Part shown: one piece after another, positions 11,540-24,139 of the stretch
How the letters are laid out: every line of letters begins with the position of its first letter
Numbering within the stretch: position 1 is the stretch's first letter
Assembly: GCF_016802725.1 (NCBI RefSeq)
Contig: NC_052678.1
Span: forward strand, 8,672,001-8,736,000
Reading direction: 5' to 3'
Source: Solenopsis invicta
Lineage: Eukaryota; Arthropoda; Insecta; Hymenoptera; Formicidae
Length of the DNA: 64,000 nucleotides
Position numbers and translations under genes: made by a program
The notes under the pieces: generated by a model
The model's database searches: none
What the model was told of the DNA's origin: nothing
The model's input: only the letters and a program-made list of their open reading frames with translations

Positions 11540-11698
11540 CACGAGACTAGAAGAGCCTGCGTCAGTCATAACGATTCTTGGTGCCGAATAATAATGAGTA
11601 ATGAATAATAATTGAGTTGGAAATTGTAAAAATTAAAAATTAAAAAAATTATTATTTGGCACCTAAAATATGACTGACATAAACCTTCTAGTCTCGTG
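11540..11698. mobile_element. 159-bp fold-back element
   Basis: Arms of 51-56 bp begin CACGAGACTAGAAG, continue with GTCAGTCATA and a GGTGCC(G/A)AATAATAAT block, and return inverted at 11648-11698, with a few mismatches and a small indel. The centre of about 50 bp is A- and T-rich. A transcript would form a long hairpin, so a precursor of small RNAs is conceivable, but a MITE is the simpler reading. No flanking duplication is evident. Confidence 0.7.
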
Positions 11699-13291
11699 TA
11701 CAGAACACACGAGTATACCATAAAAATGGTAAAAAAGAGCATTTAATTAGAGTTTCGAGAGCAGAACGAGGGACTCGTTAATTAAAATTTTTTATCCTTA
11801 CTCAGTTATTCTTTTTACATCGACTTTTGGACGACACTTGATCCATTGTTTGTAAAAATCTTCAAAGATACGTGACAGTCGTCATATGAATATTAAGATT
11901 ACAAATCTATGCGATTCATTTACGACACTTGGAATTAGTCATTGAGACAGGTTCTTCGTGATATGAAATGACTCACTGACAGGCGATGAATCACCGCGAG
12001 TCGCGTACGTATTTGATATCTAAGCCTTTCTTATCAGTCGCATGACCCAAATTCGCGAAGGCGTCTCGCGATTCTATTCCGCTTACCGGGCGCGAATCGG
12101 AGCATTTGAGAAACGTTCGCGAAACACGTTATCCCTTCCACAAAAGACTGATTGAAGAGATAAGAAAAAAAGAAAAATATGATCCTCGGGAAAACGTCAC
12201 GTCTCACTCGAAGATGCGATCGGTATGTCATCCACACTCGATTAACGATCCCGGCGCGGACGACGACGACAACGGCGAGAAGCGATAGTGTAACTTCTTG
12301 AACAAAGGAAAAGGGAAACGTGCGAGAGTTCAACCACCACTATCATCACTACCACCACCGGCACCAGCACTATTCTAGAAGGATGTATTCCCCCAAGAGG
12401 CCTCGGCACGTGGTCGAATTTTGTGCAGCAAACAGTAACCTTTGTTCCTTTGAAAGTTTCTTAAAGCTGAAGGAACAGCATCCCTGTCCGCGGAACAAAG
12501 AATGCGCCGTTGAGGTCGCAGGCAATCAATAGAATCTATGACAAAATTTATATTCGCGGTTCTTTGCCAACTTTGAATCGAACACAACGCAGACATCGAA
12601 GACATCGCAGTGATTTTATTAGGCTACCATGAACATAAAATGCGCCCCCCCCCCTCGCCTGACGCGATTATTTATATGATAACATGAAAATGTTAAAATA
12701 AAAATTGCCGAGTCACTGCGAAGCGAGATATCGCGTTAAAGAGACGCAATCGGGACGTTATGTAAAATTAATTCACCAAAGAAGAGACCAGATGTCCTGT
12801 GCCATTATTTTAATCGGGGGTAATATTCTCGTGGAAGATTCTATCCTGGAAAGAGCGAGGTTGCTTTTCCAGAGTCAATTTTCTTCCGTGGCAGCGCCGC
12901 CATTTTAACGAGCGACTCGACGAATAATGCAAAGTACACACTGAAATAGCCCCCTACCTCCTTCTCCCTCTGTTGTCTTTACTCCCGCTCTTATCTCCGT
13001 CGCGGATTCGTCTCAGCGCGAGTTTCAGCGGAGATTTTTGCAAAGCGCGGCGATATACGGATTTAATGGACGAAGTGAAAATTGATTTCTCTCAAGTGGC
13101 CGGGACGACGGACGCTCGCGTGTGTTTCATTGCTCCAGGCGAATTACACAAGGGCCAGATAGAAACTCGGGTGCCCGAATAAAACCCCCGAAAATAGCCG
13201 GCTGCCGCTCGGTGGACAAATGGCACGGGCGAGAGCGGGAATGTCTCCCCGCTAACGTCTTCGCCATCGCGAAACGAGGTCAGCCCGAATA
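11699..13291. other. Non-coding stretch
   Basis: AT-rich to about 11950, then mixed. A 67-codon frame at 12705-12908 has a protein-like composition, but it lacks an ATG start and has no credible splice acceptor. A C homopolymer (about 12644-12653) is present. No gene is supported. Confidence 0.55.
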
Positions 13292-13301
13292 TCGTCGTCG
13301 T

Positions 13302-13341
<40 letters not shown>

Positions 13342-13342
13342 A
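13292..13342. repeat. CGT/ACG triplet microsatellite
   Basis: CGTCGTCGTCGGCGG followed by about ten ACG units, so the strand sense of the triplet flips inside the tract. The encoded Arg run in one frame is a by-product. Confidence 0.9.
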
Positions 13343-16300
13343 ACGTTCTTCAAAGACTATTCGTTTCTCTAACGAGAAACGTCGAGATTTCATTAAGTAT
13401 CTCGATTGGACCGCTCGACACCGCGGCATTTCATCTAACAGCGCGCCTTTTCATCTACTCTTAACGAAAGCATGTGGAGCCTCTCTCACATATTCTACGT
13501 GAGATAAATAAACACTTGAAAATTATTAATTAATTCAATTAATTAATTTCAATAATGGAATAATTTTTTTCCTCTATCCTTCTGTGTTTTTAGATACGCC
13601 TTAATAAAAATGATTAGTATTATATACAAAAAAAATGTTGGTTTACTGCAGAATCTATACGTGTTCCTGCTTGTGTGTATCAAATAAGAAAATTTCTATA
13701 GTTTCAATAAAAAATTCTTTAAACTATAAAAAGATATGCTAATATTTAAGCTCAGTTAGACACCAATGAGACATTCTCCGTTTTATGATAAACTTGTAGC
13801 GTAATTTCTATTTGCTGTTTGCTTACGTTGTCAGATATGCACAGCGGCAAGAAGAAAATGAAAACGTTACAAAGTCGACGCGCTCTGTTGCGAACGCGCG
13901 CGCGCGCGCGCGCCCGGGGATCAATCTCGGCGATGTCGCGGCTTTCCGGCCCCGGAGGAGCAGCATCACGAATGCGATACACGCCTGACGTTGCACAGAG
14001 AGAAGAGAAACGGTGAAAGGGCAGGAGGGAAAAAGAGAAGGATCGTTCTTCTTGAAATAGTCACGGATCGCAAGAGTTGGTTTCTCACGCAGCACCACAT
14101 ATTTGCGAGCGCGGTGCGCATAGGAATGCAGAATTTCTTTTTCCCGGAGAGAGAAGTGACCTTCGCTTTTTTACTTTACGACCTTGCCGCGTGGGATTCG
14201 GTAACCGAATTCACGGGAGTCGCCTCTCGTCGAGCTTGACAAAATCGGGGAGGGAAGGGGGAGGCAAAAAATGCATTTCGAGGTGGAAAATGCATTTGCG
14301 TCTTGATTTTTAGCTTAATCAAGAGAAGGATGTGCCTCTTTAACGGAATGTTAATTTTGTAAAGAGACGACTTGTGCGCAGGTACACTATAACTTATGTC
14401 TACAAACTGCATAATGAGAATTCTTTATGTGGGATACGAAGTACGTAAAATATGGGAAATCATAAAATTCCGTGTTGTGCTGCAAGTAGTGCTGCTCATG
14501 TGAATCCGAATTATCTTATAATACGGCGGTGATCCGCATAAAAATGAACGATTACATTCTTCCCATGTAAATCGAGTTTCAAATTATTTTAAGACGACGT
14601 GATACGGCGCCCGTAAACCGGCAGAACGTTTTATTTTCCCCTGGATAAAGTCTTCTCGCTCTCGCAAGAATGAACAGCGAGTCTGACTTTCCAATGCCAA
14701 TTTAGACAAACCAAACAACGCTGCGCATTTCGCAAAAGAGAAAAAAAAATGTGAGAGTAATAAAACATTTGTGCAAATAAAAGTGCTACGATATCAAATT
14801 AGTATTATGCTTCTGGAGCTTGAAAGGTACGTTTATTGCCAGTAGCAAGACAACGTTATTCTCGTCGTAACTGAGTCGAGTTTTGGATCTGCAAGCTCGG
14901 GGCTTCGCCGCGAGAACAACGAACGGGCCGTAGAGAGCAGCAAAGTTTCGCCATTTCTCCGCAGGAAAATAGCGAATATAAGAGCCCAAGATGAAAGTTG
15001 TCGGTCTACTCGCTCCTGATTTTACGAGGCTGCTTTTTCGCGGCCGGACGGATGCGGGGATGTTTTTGTGGCGCTCGTAAAATTCAAGATACAGGGACAC
15101 GCTTAAACGGTGTCAACCCCGCTACGTCCGTCGCGTCCCGTCCGAGGGACGACAGGAGCCATCCTCGAAATTTGCTCGAATCTCGGCGAATAAATCGACG
15201 GAGAGACGATTTTCCGTCAATCGCGGTAATCGCGATCTCTGCATTCCGGTTTTAAGTGAATTCTGAAGCTCGGTTGACTTGGCACGAGATTTAAGTAATG
15301 CAAAATTTTGCGAACATAAAAATTCACGAATGTAGGAAGAATGGAAAGAGGAGAAGGATACGCTGTCGATTTAGTCAACGAAGGAATGAAAGCCGGAAAC
15401 GGCGGCACGAAAGAACATAAAAACGTTACGATCCGCCGAGACGAAGGAAAGAAATCCACCTCGCGATTCTACGAGATCAACTTCACCGTTCTCTCGATCG
15501 ATCTCGCGCGGAATTAGAGAACCTGGCACTCCCACGACGCTCACAGCTAACTAATTGGCTGAATTTCTTATGGCAAAAGCAGCAACGAATGTTCATAAAA
15601 AAAAGTCTCAATAAAACAGCTAACCCTTTATTAAGCATTTCTGAAAAAAAGGACGGGTATTTCTTAATTTTCGGTACGGCCGAAAAGTTAAAAGACCGGA
15701 TCGTATCAACTATCTGCGTTAAATAAGCTCGGCTTAGCAATTAGCTCGAAACTGGGCTGCCTGTAATGCCGGACCTGGATCCTCGCTGGCCAGGATCGAT
15801 ACTCGGAAACGCTCCGGATACATTCTTAGGAAAGGCAAAGTCCCTACGGCTTGGGACGATTTTACGATTAGGACTGGGGCGCTGCGGGAACGTTTCGGAA
15901 AGGGATCATCCTCCCTCCTCCGAACCACTCATAACATCTCCTTTCTGTCTCTACTCCCCTGCACGTAACTACCGTCTCTCTCGGTTTTACGAGCGCGCCA
16001 AATTTTACAAACGACCGGGGGGGATTATCGTGATTTTCCTTGGACGTCTAGTGTCGGCCTCGCCGATGATCGCGTCGTCTCAGGCGATGGAATAGAACAG
16101 AAAAAGAAGCTACAGCAGGCGAAAAGGGACAGAGGGAACGGCGGTTCAACGGAAGACAAAGTTGCCGAAGGATGCTTTTAAAAATTTTACGAGCAGCGCA
16201 TCTCCAAAAGGTAAAAAAAAAAGAAAGAGAAGTCGCACGAGGGATAGGGAGAGAGGGCAAAGAGAGCACCTCGGTTAAATCTGGGCTTGCTTGGGAACAA

Positions 16301-16945
16301 CGCTACTTTGTGCCACGGAGAAGAATGGGGAGAAGATTGTATCGTGTCCGAAAGAATGACGAGCGGTCTAAGATGGAGGAGTCATTTTCGTCCTCCCCAA
16401 GAGTGGATGATTAAATGACGCCACGTTGTAGTCTAACGTGCAATTTGGAGGAGGCTTCATTATGGCGCGTTTAAGGAGGGGAAAAGCCTAGTGCAACCTG
16501 TATCAAATGCTTCAGAATTTCGTGAGCATAGGGAATATTTGCGAAAGGATTCGGAACCAACTGGTACCAGACCGGCATATGGAATATGTACACGGCATGT
16601 AAACTTATAAATAGAATTTTATCTCGAGCTCTATCGCGAAATACAAATGCCGACGAAAATAAGCTCAAATAAAACCGCGCGGATAAAAATAAAATAATGA
16701 GAAAAATAAACATTGAATTAAATTAGTCGAATTGGAATTGCAGCTCGCTTCTGCGAGAATATCTTCCTTTCCGCAAGCTCTTTTTCTTGGCTCCACCTTC
16801 AGAGATCCCTTTTCATCCCCATTTTTTCAACCCACGCCCGCGTTACCTCGCACCCGGGCCATTGTTACCGTTTTTATTGAGCCCGTTTCTTCCCTACAAG
16901 CCATCTGCATGCATCGCTGCTTTATCAAAGGATCGTTTCGACGGC
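13343..16945. other. Non-coding stretch with a (CG)9 tract
   Basis: AT-rich island 13500-13750 with an 11-bp-arm palindrome of ATTAATTAATT near 13526-13548. (CG)9 lies at 13895-13912. A good acceptor-like site ends at 13834 with an ATG at 13837 and a 60-codon frame, but the frame runs through the CG tract. Another acceptor-like site ends at 14975, followed by a 29-codon ATG frame at 14990. No gene is supported. Confidence 0.5.
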
Positions 16946-16946
16946 A

Positions 16947-16980
<34 letters not shown>

Positions 16981-16981
16981 C
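16946..16981. repeat. ACG triplet microsatellite
   Basis: About 12 units of ACG/CGA on the + strand. Confidence 0.9.
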
Positions 16982-17112
16982 GATGGCAGCCTCTGAAGTT
17001 GGAAGGAAAAACCTGCGTTGCTCCTCCCTGGCCACGGTATGGATTTTCCTTGTATTTTTCGTATTGACTCGCCATGAGGGAGGAAAGAGGCGTTCGTTCT
17101 CGTTGATTTTCG

Positions 17113-17113
17113 A

Positions 17114-17153
<40 letters not shown>
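17113..17153. repeat. (GA)n microsatellite
   Basis: Mostly GA dinucleotides with AAAG interruptions. Confidence 0.9.
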
Positions 17154-20060
17154 CAGACGAAAAAGCGAGCAGAGAGGATGTATCCGCGACAAGGGAAGAT
17201 TTCGCCCCTTCGTTGCACCGTTCTCATCCTTTCTTTCGATCCCGTAAAACATACTGGTGAAATAAAACGGCCTTGCGCCGGCGTCGCGTGTATGATTTAG
17301 ATGCGATATAATTCTTCCTCCCGGTTCGACGACTTCGTTCTCCTACGATTTCTCCACGGCGTTTCTCAACCCCTGCGTCCTCCACCTTTCTCGCCCACCG
17401 ACGCTTCATACTTCCCCTTCGCATCGTCACACGAACGAGGGATGAACCTGCTGTAGGCCGAAGGAACATACGACGAGTTCCTAAAGAGGGAGCGAAAGGG
17501 AGAGACGGAGAAGAGGAGTGGCGGAGATTCACGATGAAACTTTTTCTTCCGCGGGTTTTGCGGGAAAAACACGGTAACCCAGTGACACGCGAGGAAGGAA
17601 GTGCGTTATTTAAAGAGGCTCGGGATATCTCCAAGTTCTCGCTGTCATTCTCTCGGTCTCTTTACAACTCTCGTTCGCGAGACACACAGACGCGACATAC
17701 AGTTTGGTAATAGATCTCTCCTCCGACCTACTCGCTTATTCATAGTTATTCCTTAGAAAGTGAAAATAAAATATATGATATACCGCATTACGCATCTCTA
17801 TATAAACGAGAGATCCTTAGAAATTGCACTTCCGCAATCTGTTCGCTTTAAATAAGAAACTACGTCTGCGAATAATGGACCTGATCCTTTCTTGTTTCGT
17901 ACCGTTAAATTGTAATTTTACAGTGTCACATAATTGAGACGTGTCTCTTCGTTTGAATTGCAAAAAAGCTACCGACCGTTAAGTCGCGAGTATTTAGAAG
18001 AAGGGTGTACTTCGCATAACAAGTTAACTAAAATTTGATACGCCGAAGAAACTCATTCTATTAAGTTGCGCTGTAAACCGCGGCCGTTGTAAAAGGCGTC
18101 TGGCATTATCGAGCTAGAAAGGCGATGCAATATCTTTCAGACAACTCTCCGTAATAAAATAAAAAAAGGGAAAGAATGAAAAGAGAAAGAGAGGTCGTTT
18201 CCACCGATCGAGTTTTGCTCATCGGTAATGCCGCACGATCCTTTTTGCGCTTATTGCTGCGAGATTACGTCACGTCACTATAAATGTCCACCGTCTCAAC
18301 GCAGGGAGTCGTAAAATTTCTCACTTCCGGTGAAAAACTCAACCATTGTACACATATAGCTGCGTACATATATAGTGACTCTATCGCGCTTGTGTGCATG
18401 CTGTTTCTTTGCCAATTCGTAAAACATTCTCCGCGACGCATCGAGCATTCATTTCTATATATATATTCTATATTCTATATTGAACCCGCTTTCTTCCGAA
18501 TTCTCTCTATATTTCTGTCTCTCTCATAAGAATTATTTATTACATTCATTTTACGTTTAAATTTATTACTTCTCTCTACATTCACGAGTGCTCTGTATTA
18601 ATTTTATTTATTAGATTTTCTTTATAATTGTTCAACTTTTTATTTATTAGTGAAGTAAGAAAGAACGGTAATAAAAGTCGCCAGTTTCTTTCGTCCTTGC
18701 AATAAAGTAGTCACGTAATAAGCACAAAGACAGAAAATAAATAAGTGCAATTTTCATATATTTTCTGATGACGCCGTTGCATTATGTAGAATAATAAATC
18801 GCACTCATTTGCGTTACGATTGTACGTATGTGCGCGTGCTAATCTATCGTTGTAGTGTAACGAGCGTGTTCGCAGGTCGTCCTGTATCAGATTATAGCCG
18901 CAACAGCACATTTCATGACCAATGTAGTAGTAGTGACGTCAATTATATCTGCGAAACAAGTAGATATAATTGAGTCGACAATAAAATGAGTACGTTTTCT
19001 AAAGCATACCGCAAGATATTTCGCTCGATGAATTTTATTTGAGTGAAATGAAGATTTTGTGAAGATTATAGAAAAGTTATATTATATGTCTAAATATATG
19101 CATGTAATTTCTATATTGCCGATAACTCTCTTTGAAGTTGCTCGCACAATTCGTAGACGGCAATTATTTTTCATTCGTTTAAATCGCGACGAATACGTTC
19201 CTCCTCGCGGATACTTCTTTTCTTTTTCAATCGATCGTTCTATGACACGCGCGCGATAAATGCAAATGCGAAACGCATGGCAAAGGTCCCGGATCCCTTT
19301 ACGACCGCGGTAACATTACGCTATTATTAATCGAGTCGCGGCGACAAGTAATTTACATCTCTACGGGGGTCATAAAGCTTTATTAAGAATTACGGCGAGA
19401 CGCGATGTTGGATCGCGGTTAGCGAAGACGCGTGTATAAGCACGACCGCGAAGTCGACTTTCCTCCGTACTTTCTATAGGGTATCCTTGATCGCTTCTTA
19501 ATGTAACTTCTTTCATTAATCCTGAGCAGATTCTCGCCTACAAAATATGAATGTATCAATGTCTTCGAGTTCTAAACAATTCCAAACGTATAGATTCGTG
19601 ATGAAAATATGAATGTGTACTCGGATCGTAAATAATAAAATTTATTCTTCGCTTAATCAGAATTTACTTTGATAAACTTTTTAATTCAAGGATCGACTGC
19701 AAAAGTATTTAAAAAGCAAATATAAAGAATGGTTCCCTCGATAAAATCTTCGACATTTTACATTGTTAAACCTTTAATATCAGAATCATAATAATCAATG
19801 AACATACCGCGTATAATTTTATCAAACGCGTATGCATCTTTAAGATTGGTTTGGCTTGAAGAGTTTTATTGCTAATCCATCGCTGAGTAAAGATACATTT
19901 ATAGTTATTACGAATGCAACGTACTCTACAGTACGTATGTTACATATTTAGAAAAGCTGAAGGTATCGGGTATGCATGAGAAATATCCGAGACGAGAGAA
20001 AACGCGGAGATCTCCGGGGACACTGTGTACGCGTTCCATAAGCGAATACCGCCGACTCAC
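17154..20060. other. Non-coding stretch
   Basis: CpG-rich to about 17700, AT-rich and featureless 17700-19900 apart from a TA-rich patch (about 18455-18480). No gene, hairpin element or motif was found. Confidence 0.6.
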
Positions 20061-20111
20061 CACCCACCGTTACTACTACCATCGCCGTAACTATCGTGAT
20101 CACGGAGGTTG
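20061..20111 (-). other. Candidate 51-nt cassette exon (- strand)
   Basis: On the - strand a tract rich in C and T, ending GATTTATAG, precedes 20111, and the block ends GGTG before GTGAGTCGG at 20060. The 51 nt keep frame. In the phase that takes one base from the previous exon the peptide is NLRDHDSYGDGSSNGG; another phase has a stop. The product is unknown. The + strand here is inside a 142-codon open frame with no known motif. Chance is a serious alternative. Confidence 0.25.
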
Positions 20112-21608
20112 CTATAAATCACAGAGACGAGGAAGAGCCGTCGCGCGCCAAGGCACCGTGGCGGTCTCGCTGATCTCGCTAAAGGGGAAACCCTACGTCG
20201 AGATACGCGCCGCGTCGCGCCGCGAAACTGTGATATCTTACGTAGCAACTCGCAAAATCGATACCATCCGTGCCTGCGTGCTCGTTCTCTCCGTCTATCT
20301 CGTTTTCTTTCGGGCCATCCTCAAAGAGATCAAATTCGCGACAAACGTGTCATTTAGCGCGTTTCGTTACTGTGTCACGTATAGTCGCGTTCAATACTAA
20401 ATGCAGACACATTCGATTCAAAGTTGCGTATTTTCAACGAAGATGAACGGTCGGATTCGTGACGAGATCGCTCGACGTTTCTCGAGTAGTACATCGCTAT
20501 TAATTTGGAAACGCCGTTGCCGGGGAAGCTGCTGTCGCCAAGCCGTGAGCACAATACGCTCGCGAATTAATATGCGGGTCGCGTTGACGCGAGATGGGAA
20601 TTTCGGATCGAATTCGGCGAACTCGCAGAGATACGGTTGTCCTTCCCGGACAACGGAAGGGTGAGTGCCTCCCGTACGCGCGACCGTATCGAGGAAACAC
20701 TTCCGCCGCCAAGAGTATATCGATGAGGATTTAATTGAAACGGACAAAAAAGTGTGGTTCCTTTGTTCGTGGAGCTTATCCGCCGTCTTCCTCTCGCCGA
20801 AGAGCGCGATAGCTCTTTGTCCAGGATATAGCCGCTGGTACAAAGGGGAGGCCCGACCAGCTTTCTCCCCTCCCCCCCCCCTCTCGCCCCTTCTCTTTCT
20901 CTCTCCCTCTTCGAGGGGTGGCACGGCATGTTGGCGGTAAAGAGACAGCGGGGGGTGGAACCAGCGGGGAGGGGGAAACCACGCATGCTTGCTCTGGATG
21001 GTTCGCCGGCTGGGTGGTTTGGATGGTTGGGTTAGTCGACCCTTCCTCCTCCCTGCCGCCCCTCCTTGCACCACCGGGGTTCACCCCGCTCGCTCGGATC
21101 GATATGTCCCACTGAACCAACTGAGAGCGAGCCTCAGAGAACGCTGGCGGTTCACCCCCTGCCGTCAGCCACCCCCTTTCGCGCGCCACCCCGGGCCGCA
21201 CAGACGTCGTGTCCTCCACTACTGAACGGGCGGCGACACCGCTTCCTCCTGCTCTCCTTAGCAACAAGCTACAGCTACGGATCTTCGCGCTTTCTGTTCG
21301 ATCGGATTCTATCTTCATCGTCCTCAAATCACCCCCGAAGTAGACTGCATTTCCGTGGAAATATCAGGGCCGCGTAAATACCCATCTTTTCGCGGTTGCG
21401 AAATCGATAACCGTTCGGCTCTCGCCAATCGAATCATGAAAGGTATCGGCACTTCGGTATCGCAGTCGCGCGCGGATGACGTAAGATGCGCTCGTCCGGA
21501 AAATGCGAATAGCACTGGCGGAATCCTATTCCTCGATGGCACAATTCAATTTCGAACCATCGAAAATGGTCGCGAATTTAATTGTAAATATCCACACTGA
21601 GCGGAGAG

Positions 21609-21642
21609 CTGCTGCAGCCGCTGCTGCTGCTGCTGCTGCTCT
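21609..21642. repeat. CTG triplet repeat
   Basis: About seven perfect CTG units (21621-21640) with related triplets before and after. Confidence 0.85.
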
Positions 21643-22225
21643 GGATGGAACCCAGCATTTTGTCACACGGCATGTGTCTACACGGTAGAATAACTGCGCG
21701 TACCCGCGGATTTCGCCGTTTCCCGCAGAGGGTAGAAAACGAAAGAGAAAGAAGCGACAGAGGCGGAAAAGGGCAGTCGGTTGGTCGGAGCTAATGGGAG
21801 ACGGCGGGATTGATTATCCATAAACACACGCGAGCAGCCGAACGGCAGCGGCGGTATCGCGCATCCATTGCACGTGAGAGAACAATGGCGGCTAATGGTT
21901 CCCGGAATCGTAATTAGCGTCAGTTAACCAGGACGACGAGTAACGAGACGAGTCGATTCTATGGGATTTCATTGTCGGGAATAATGAGCGCTTCGTAGTA
22001 ACCGCGGTTGCGACCAACCGACGGACAGCTCGAAATATTGTACGCCGAATATTGGCCGAATGCCGGGATCGGGAACAGGCGGCGCGTTAATGAAATGCAC
22101 ACCGGGCTACGATTTATCGACAGATTATAGATCGTTTGCTCGCGCCCTTGTTACATCGGTTTCCGTCGCGCATTCGATATCGAATGACCCGGCGATTTCG
22201 TTACAATTCACGTTTTCAAAACTGG

Positions 22226-22273
22226 AGCCGCCGCCGCTGCCGCCTCTTCCTCCTCCTCCTCCTCCTCCTCCCT
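22226..22273. repeat. CCG then CTC triplet repeat
   Basis: Runs of CCG/CTG followed by about nine CTC units. In the + frame it reads as proline, in the - frame as glycine. Confidence 0.85.
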
Positions 22274-22540
22274 TGTTGGAGGATTCGGATCGTAATACCT
22301 CCGCAGTCAATTCGTATGCAATAAATGGCAATATATCGCATAGATGACAATCGCACAGAAAATACAATTCAACATTAAGTTCGAACGTGTCGATTTGATA
22401 AAGATTGATGTCCAGACGAGAGGGGAGAGACCCAATTTTATCCGAAGATAAAACACCCGTGGACGATGCATTACGCTCACCATACGTCAAATCGGAAAAC
22501 ATTGCTAGAAAGTTTCCGTCGCCGGCTTCTTCCCTAAGAG

Positions 22541-22734
22541 TTGGACGATATTTCCTACGTGTCTGCCAAAGAAATTTCCGACTTGCTAGGGACGCGGCTG
22601 CCGTTGACGACCGCGAGCGGGCGACTTCGAGCGAGAACTTTCGTCATTTTGAAAAGGGTTCGATACGCGCGAGTCGTCGTCTCGTACGTGATTTCGTTTT
22701 CGCCACCTCCGGTTGCGGGCGTCGTTCTCGTTAG
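22541..22734 (+). other. Candidate exon with strong donor (+)
   Basis: The block ends TTAG before GTGAGT at 22735, a consensus donor. It is preceded by CTTCTTCCCTAAGAG, a usable acceptor. One frame is open throughout (64 codons, beginning LDDISYVSAKEISDLL) and shows frequent G at first codon positions. There is no ATG in frame and no known motif. A 108-codon frame on the - strand covers the same bases, so strand and reality are uncertain. Confidence 0.2.
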
Positions 22735-23204
22735 GTGAGTTTTCCGCGAAGCTAATGTAACGTTTCCGATATTCCAATACGCGGTACGCTCGAAGGAACG
22801 CTGCTTGCATTTCGTATCGCGACGCAGCATTGTATGCATCCGCAAACCACGCTCAACTCGCGCTTTTCCGTCCAACAGCATTTAACGATATGGAATTTAA
22901 TTTAGCAATTAATCATATGAACTGTGTTATACTTATGAAGTATATTATTATGTCACAACGTGATAATAATGAAACGATAATAGAGGGGAAGAGTAATAAA
23001 TTAAATGTTATTTGACTTGTGCATACACAGAAGCAATAACAGAACTAATGTAATAATAACGTAATGAAAAATTGATAAAAGAACGTTGAATGTATAATAT
23101 AATTGGATTGAGTTTGTGTTTCTACGTGAGACAAAATTGCTTTCTCTCAATTGTATTTTAGGTTAGCATTAGAGTTGTCGTACACAACTCAACTTATTTT
23201 TTAT
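22735..23204. other. Non-coding stretch
   Basis: CpG-rich until about 22880, then AT-rich. Nothing else is seen. Confidence 0.6.
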
Positions 23205-23795
23205 TATATTTCCCACTTCTTCTTTCTACATAAATGAATGTTGGAAATTGTAGCTTGATGTTTCAGACATGTACTACTGCAATGTTTTATCATTTATCAA
23301 ATTAATTTATTGTAAGCTCAACTACTTAAATCGTATCATCTTTAAAAGTACTGAATATGTGAATTAAAATATCATACTTTTTATTAATCTTATTATCATA
23401 ATTCAGTCTTATATCAATGTCATTTATTGTAATAAAATTTGTGGTGAATATGATTTAGAAAGTTTGAGAGATTTTATAAAAATATTGATTTAATTTCTAT
23501 AATAATTGGAAATATGTATGTACAAAAGTAGAATTTTCTTTCATTGAAATATAAAAATTCAGCATAAAATTGCACGATTATATCATCAGCTAAATAAAGA
23601 AATCGGAAATTATTATGTTGCAAGTGCGCATAAAATGTAATCTGTTGAATTTTTATCTACATGACTCACTTCTTCACATTTATTTCACATTTTTGTCATT
23701 GCACGTTGCTTACTTGCTTATATCGAGTAAAAATATAAAATATTAATGAGGTACGAGTTTAAGTGACTGATATATATTCAACAACTCTCTCCTAA
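23205..23795 (+). repeat. Dispersed AT-rich repeat, copy A
   Basis: Three blocks align in order with 29985-30356: AAATGAATG..GGAAATTGTA with ACTACTGCAATGTTT; AAATCGTAT with a following GAATATRTGA(G/A)TTAAAAT; and TTGCTTATATC(G/A)AGTAAAAAT with AAAATATTAAT and AACTCTCTCC or its variant. Copy A is longer by about 200 bp between the second and third blocks. The family is unknown to me; no terminal repeats or coding frames were found. Confidence 0.6.
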
Positions 23796-24139
23796 TTTGA
23801 ACCTCGTAGACTCGTTTTCGCGGTATCGTAACGCGAATGCCGTATGTCGCGAGGTCGCGATACATAATGAAGACTAATAGTGGCACTGTCGCAACCGCAA
23901 GTGTCGGGACACTTAATGTCACGCGAAAATGGGCCTTAACTGATGACTCGGAAACTCCGTACAGAGCATTTGTGCCTCTATTCATTACGCTAAAGCTGCT
24001 TGTCTTTGGTTTTCTGCGAACTGTTTCATCTCGAAAGCCCTGTACGCGATCGTGTCAGACATTTATTCGATCAACACGTTAATAATTAATAATGCTCAGC
24101 GTACTTCGGGAAAGAGATAGATTTTACTTTCTCTGTTAG
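23796..24139. other. Non-coding stretch
   Basis: Mixed composition, nothing recognised. It ends with the pyrimidine-rich tract of the acceptor at 24139. Confidence 0.6.

Larger units (their letters stand above)
20112..22540. other. CpG-rich block, overlapping frames, no assigned gene
   Basis: Dense in CpG and low in stops, so long frames occur on both strands (up to 218 codons on - at 20418-21074). On + one frame stays open from 19972 to 20664 except for a single TAA at 20398-20400, directly followed by ATG at 20401. It runs into a GTGAGT donor-like site at 20661. A CTG run is at 21609-21642 and a CCG/CTC run at 22226-22273. It could be a promoter-proximal CpG-rich region, but I cannot fix a transcription start. 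Confidence 0.45.

Noticed and set aside
13835..14016. Exon after a good acceptor with ATG at 13837
   Set aside because: The frame runs through (CG)9, giving Arg-Ala repeats, and no usable donor or polyA signal follows.
20418..21327. 218- and 183-codon - strand frames
   Set aside because: CpG-rich, stop-poor DNA; both overlap each other in different phases, are Pro/Arg/Gly-rich and show no motif.
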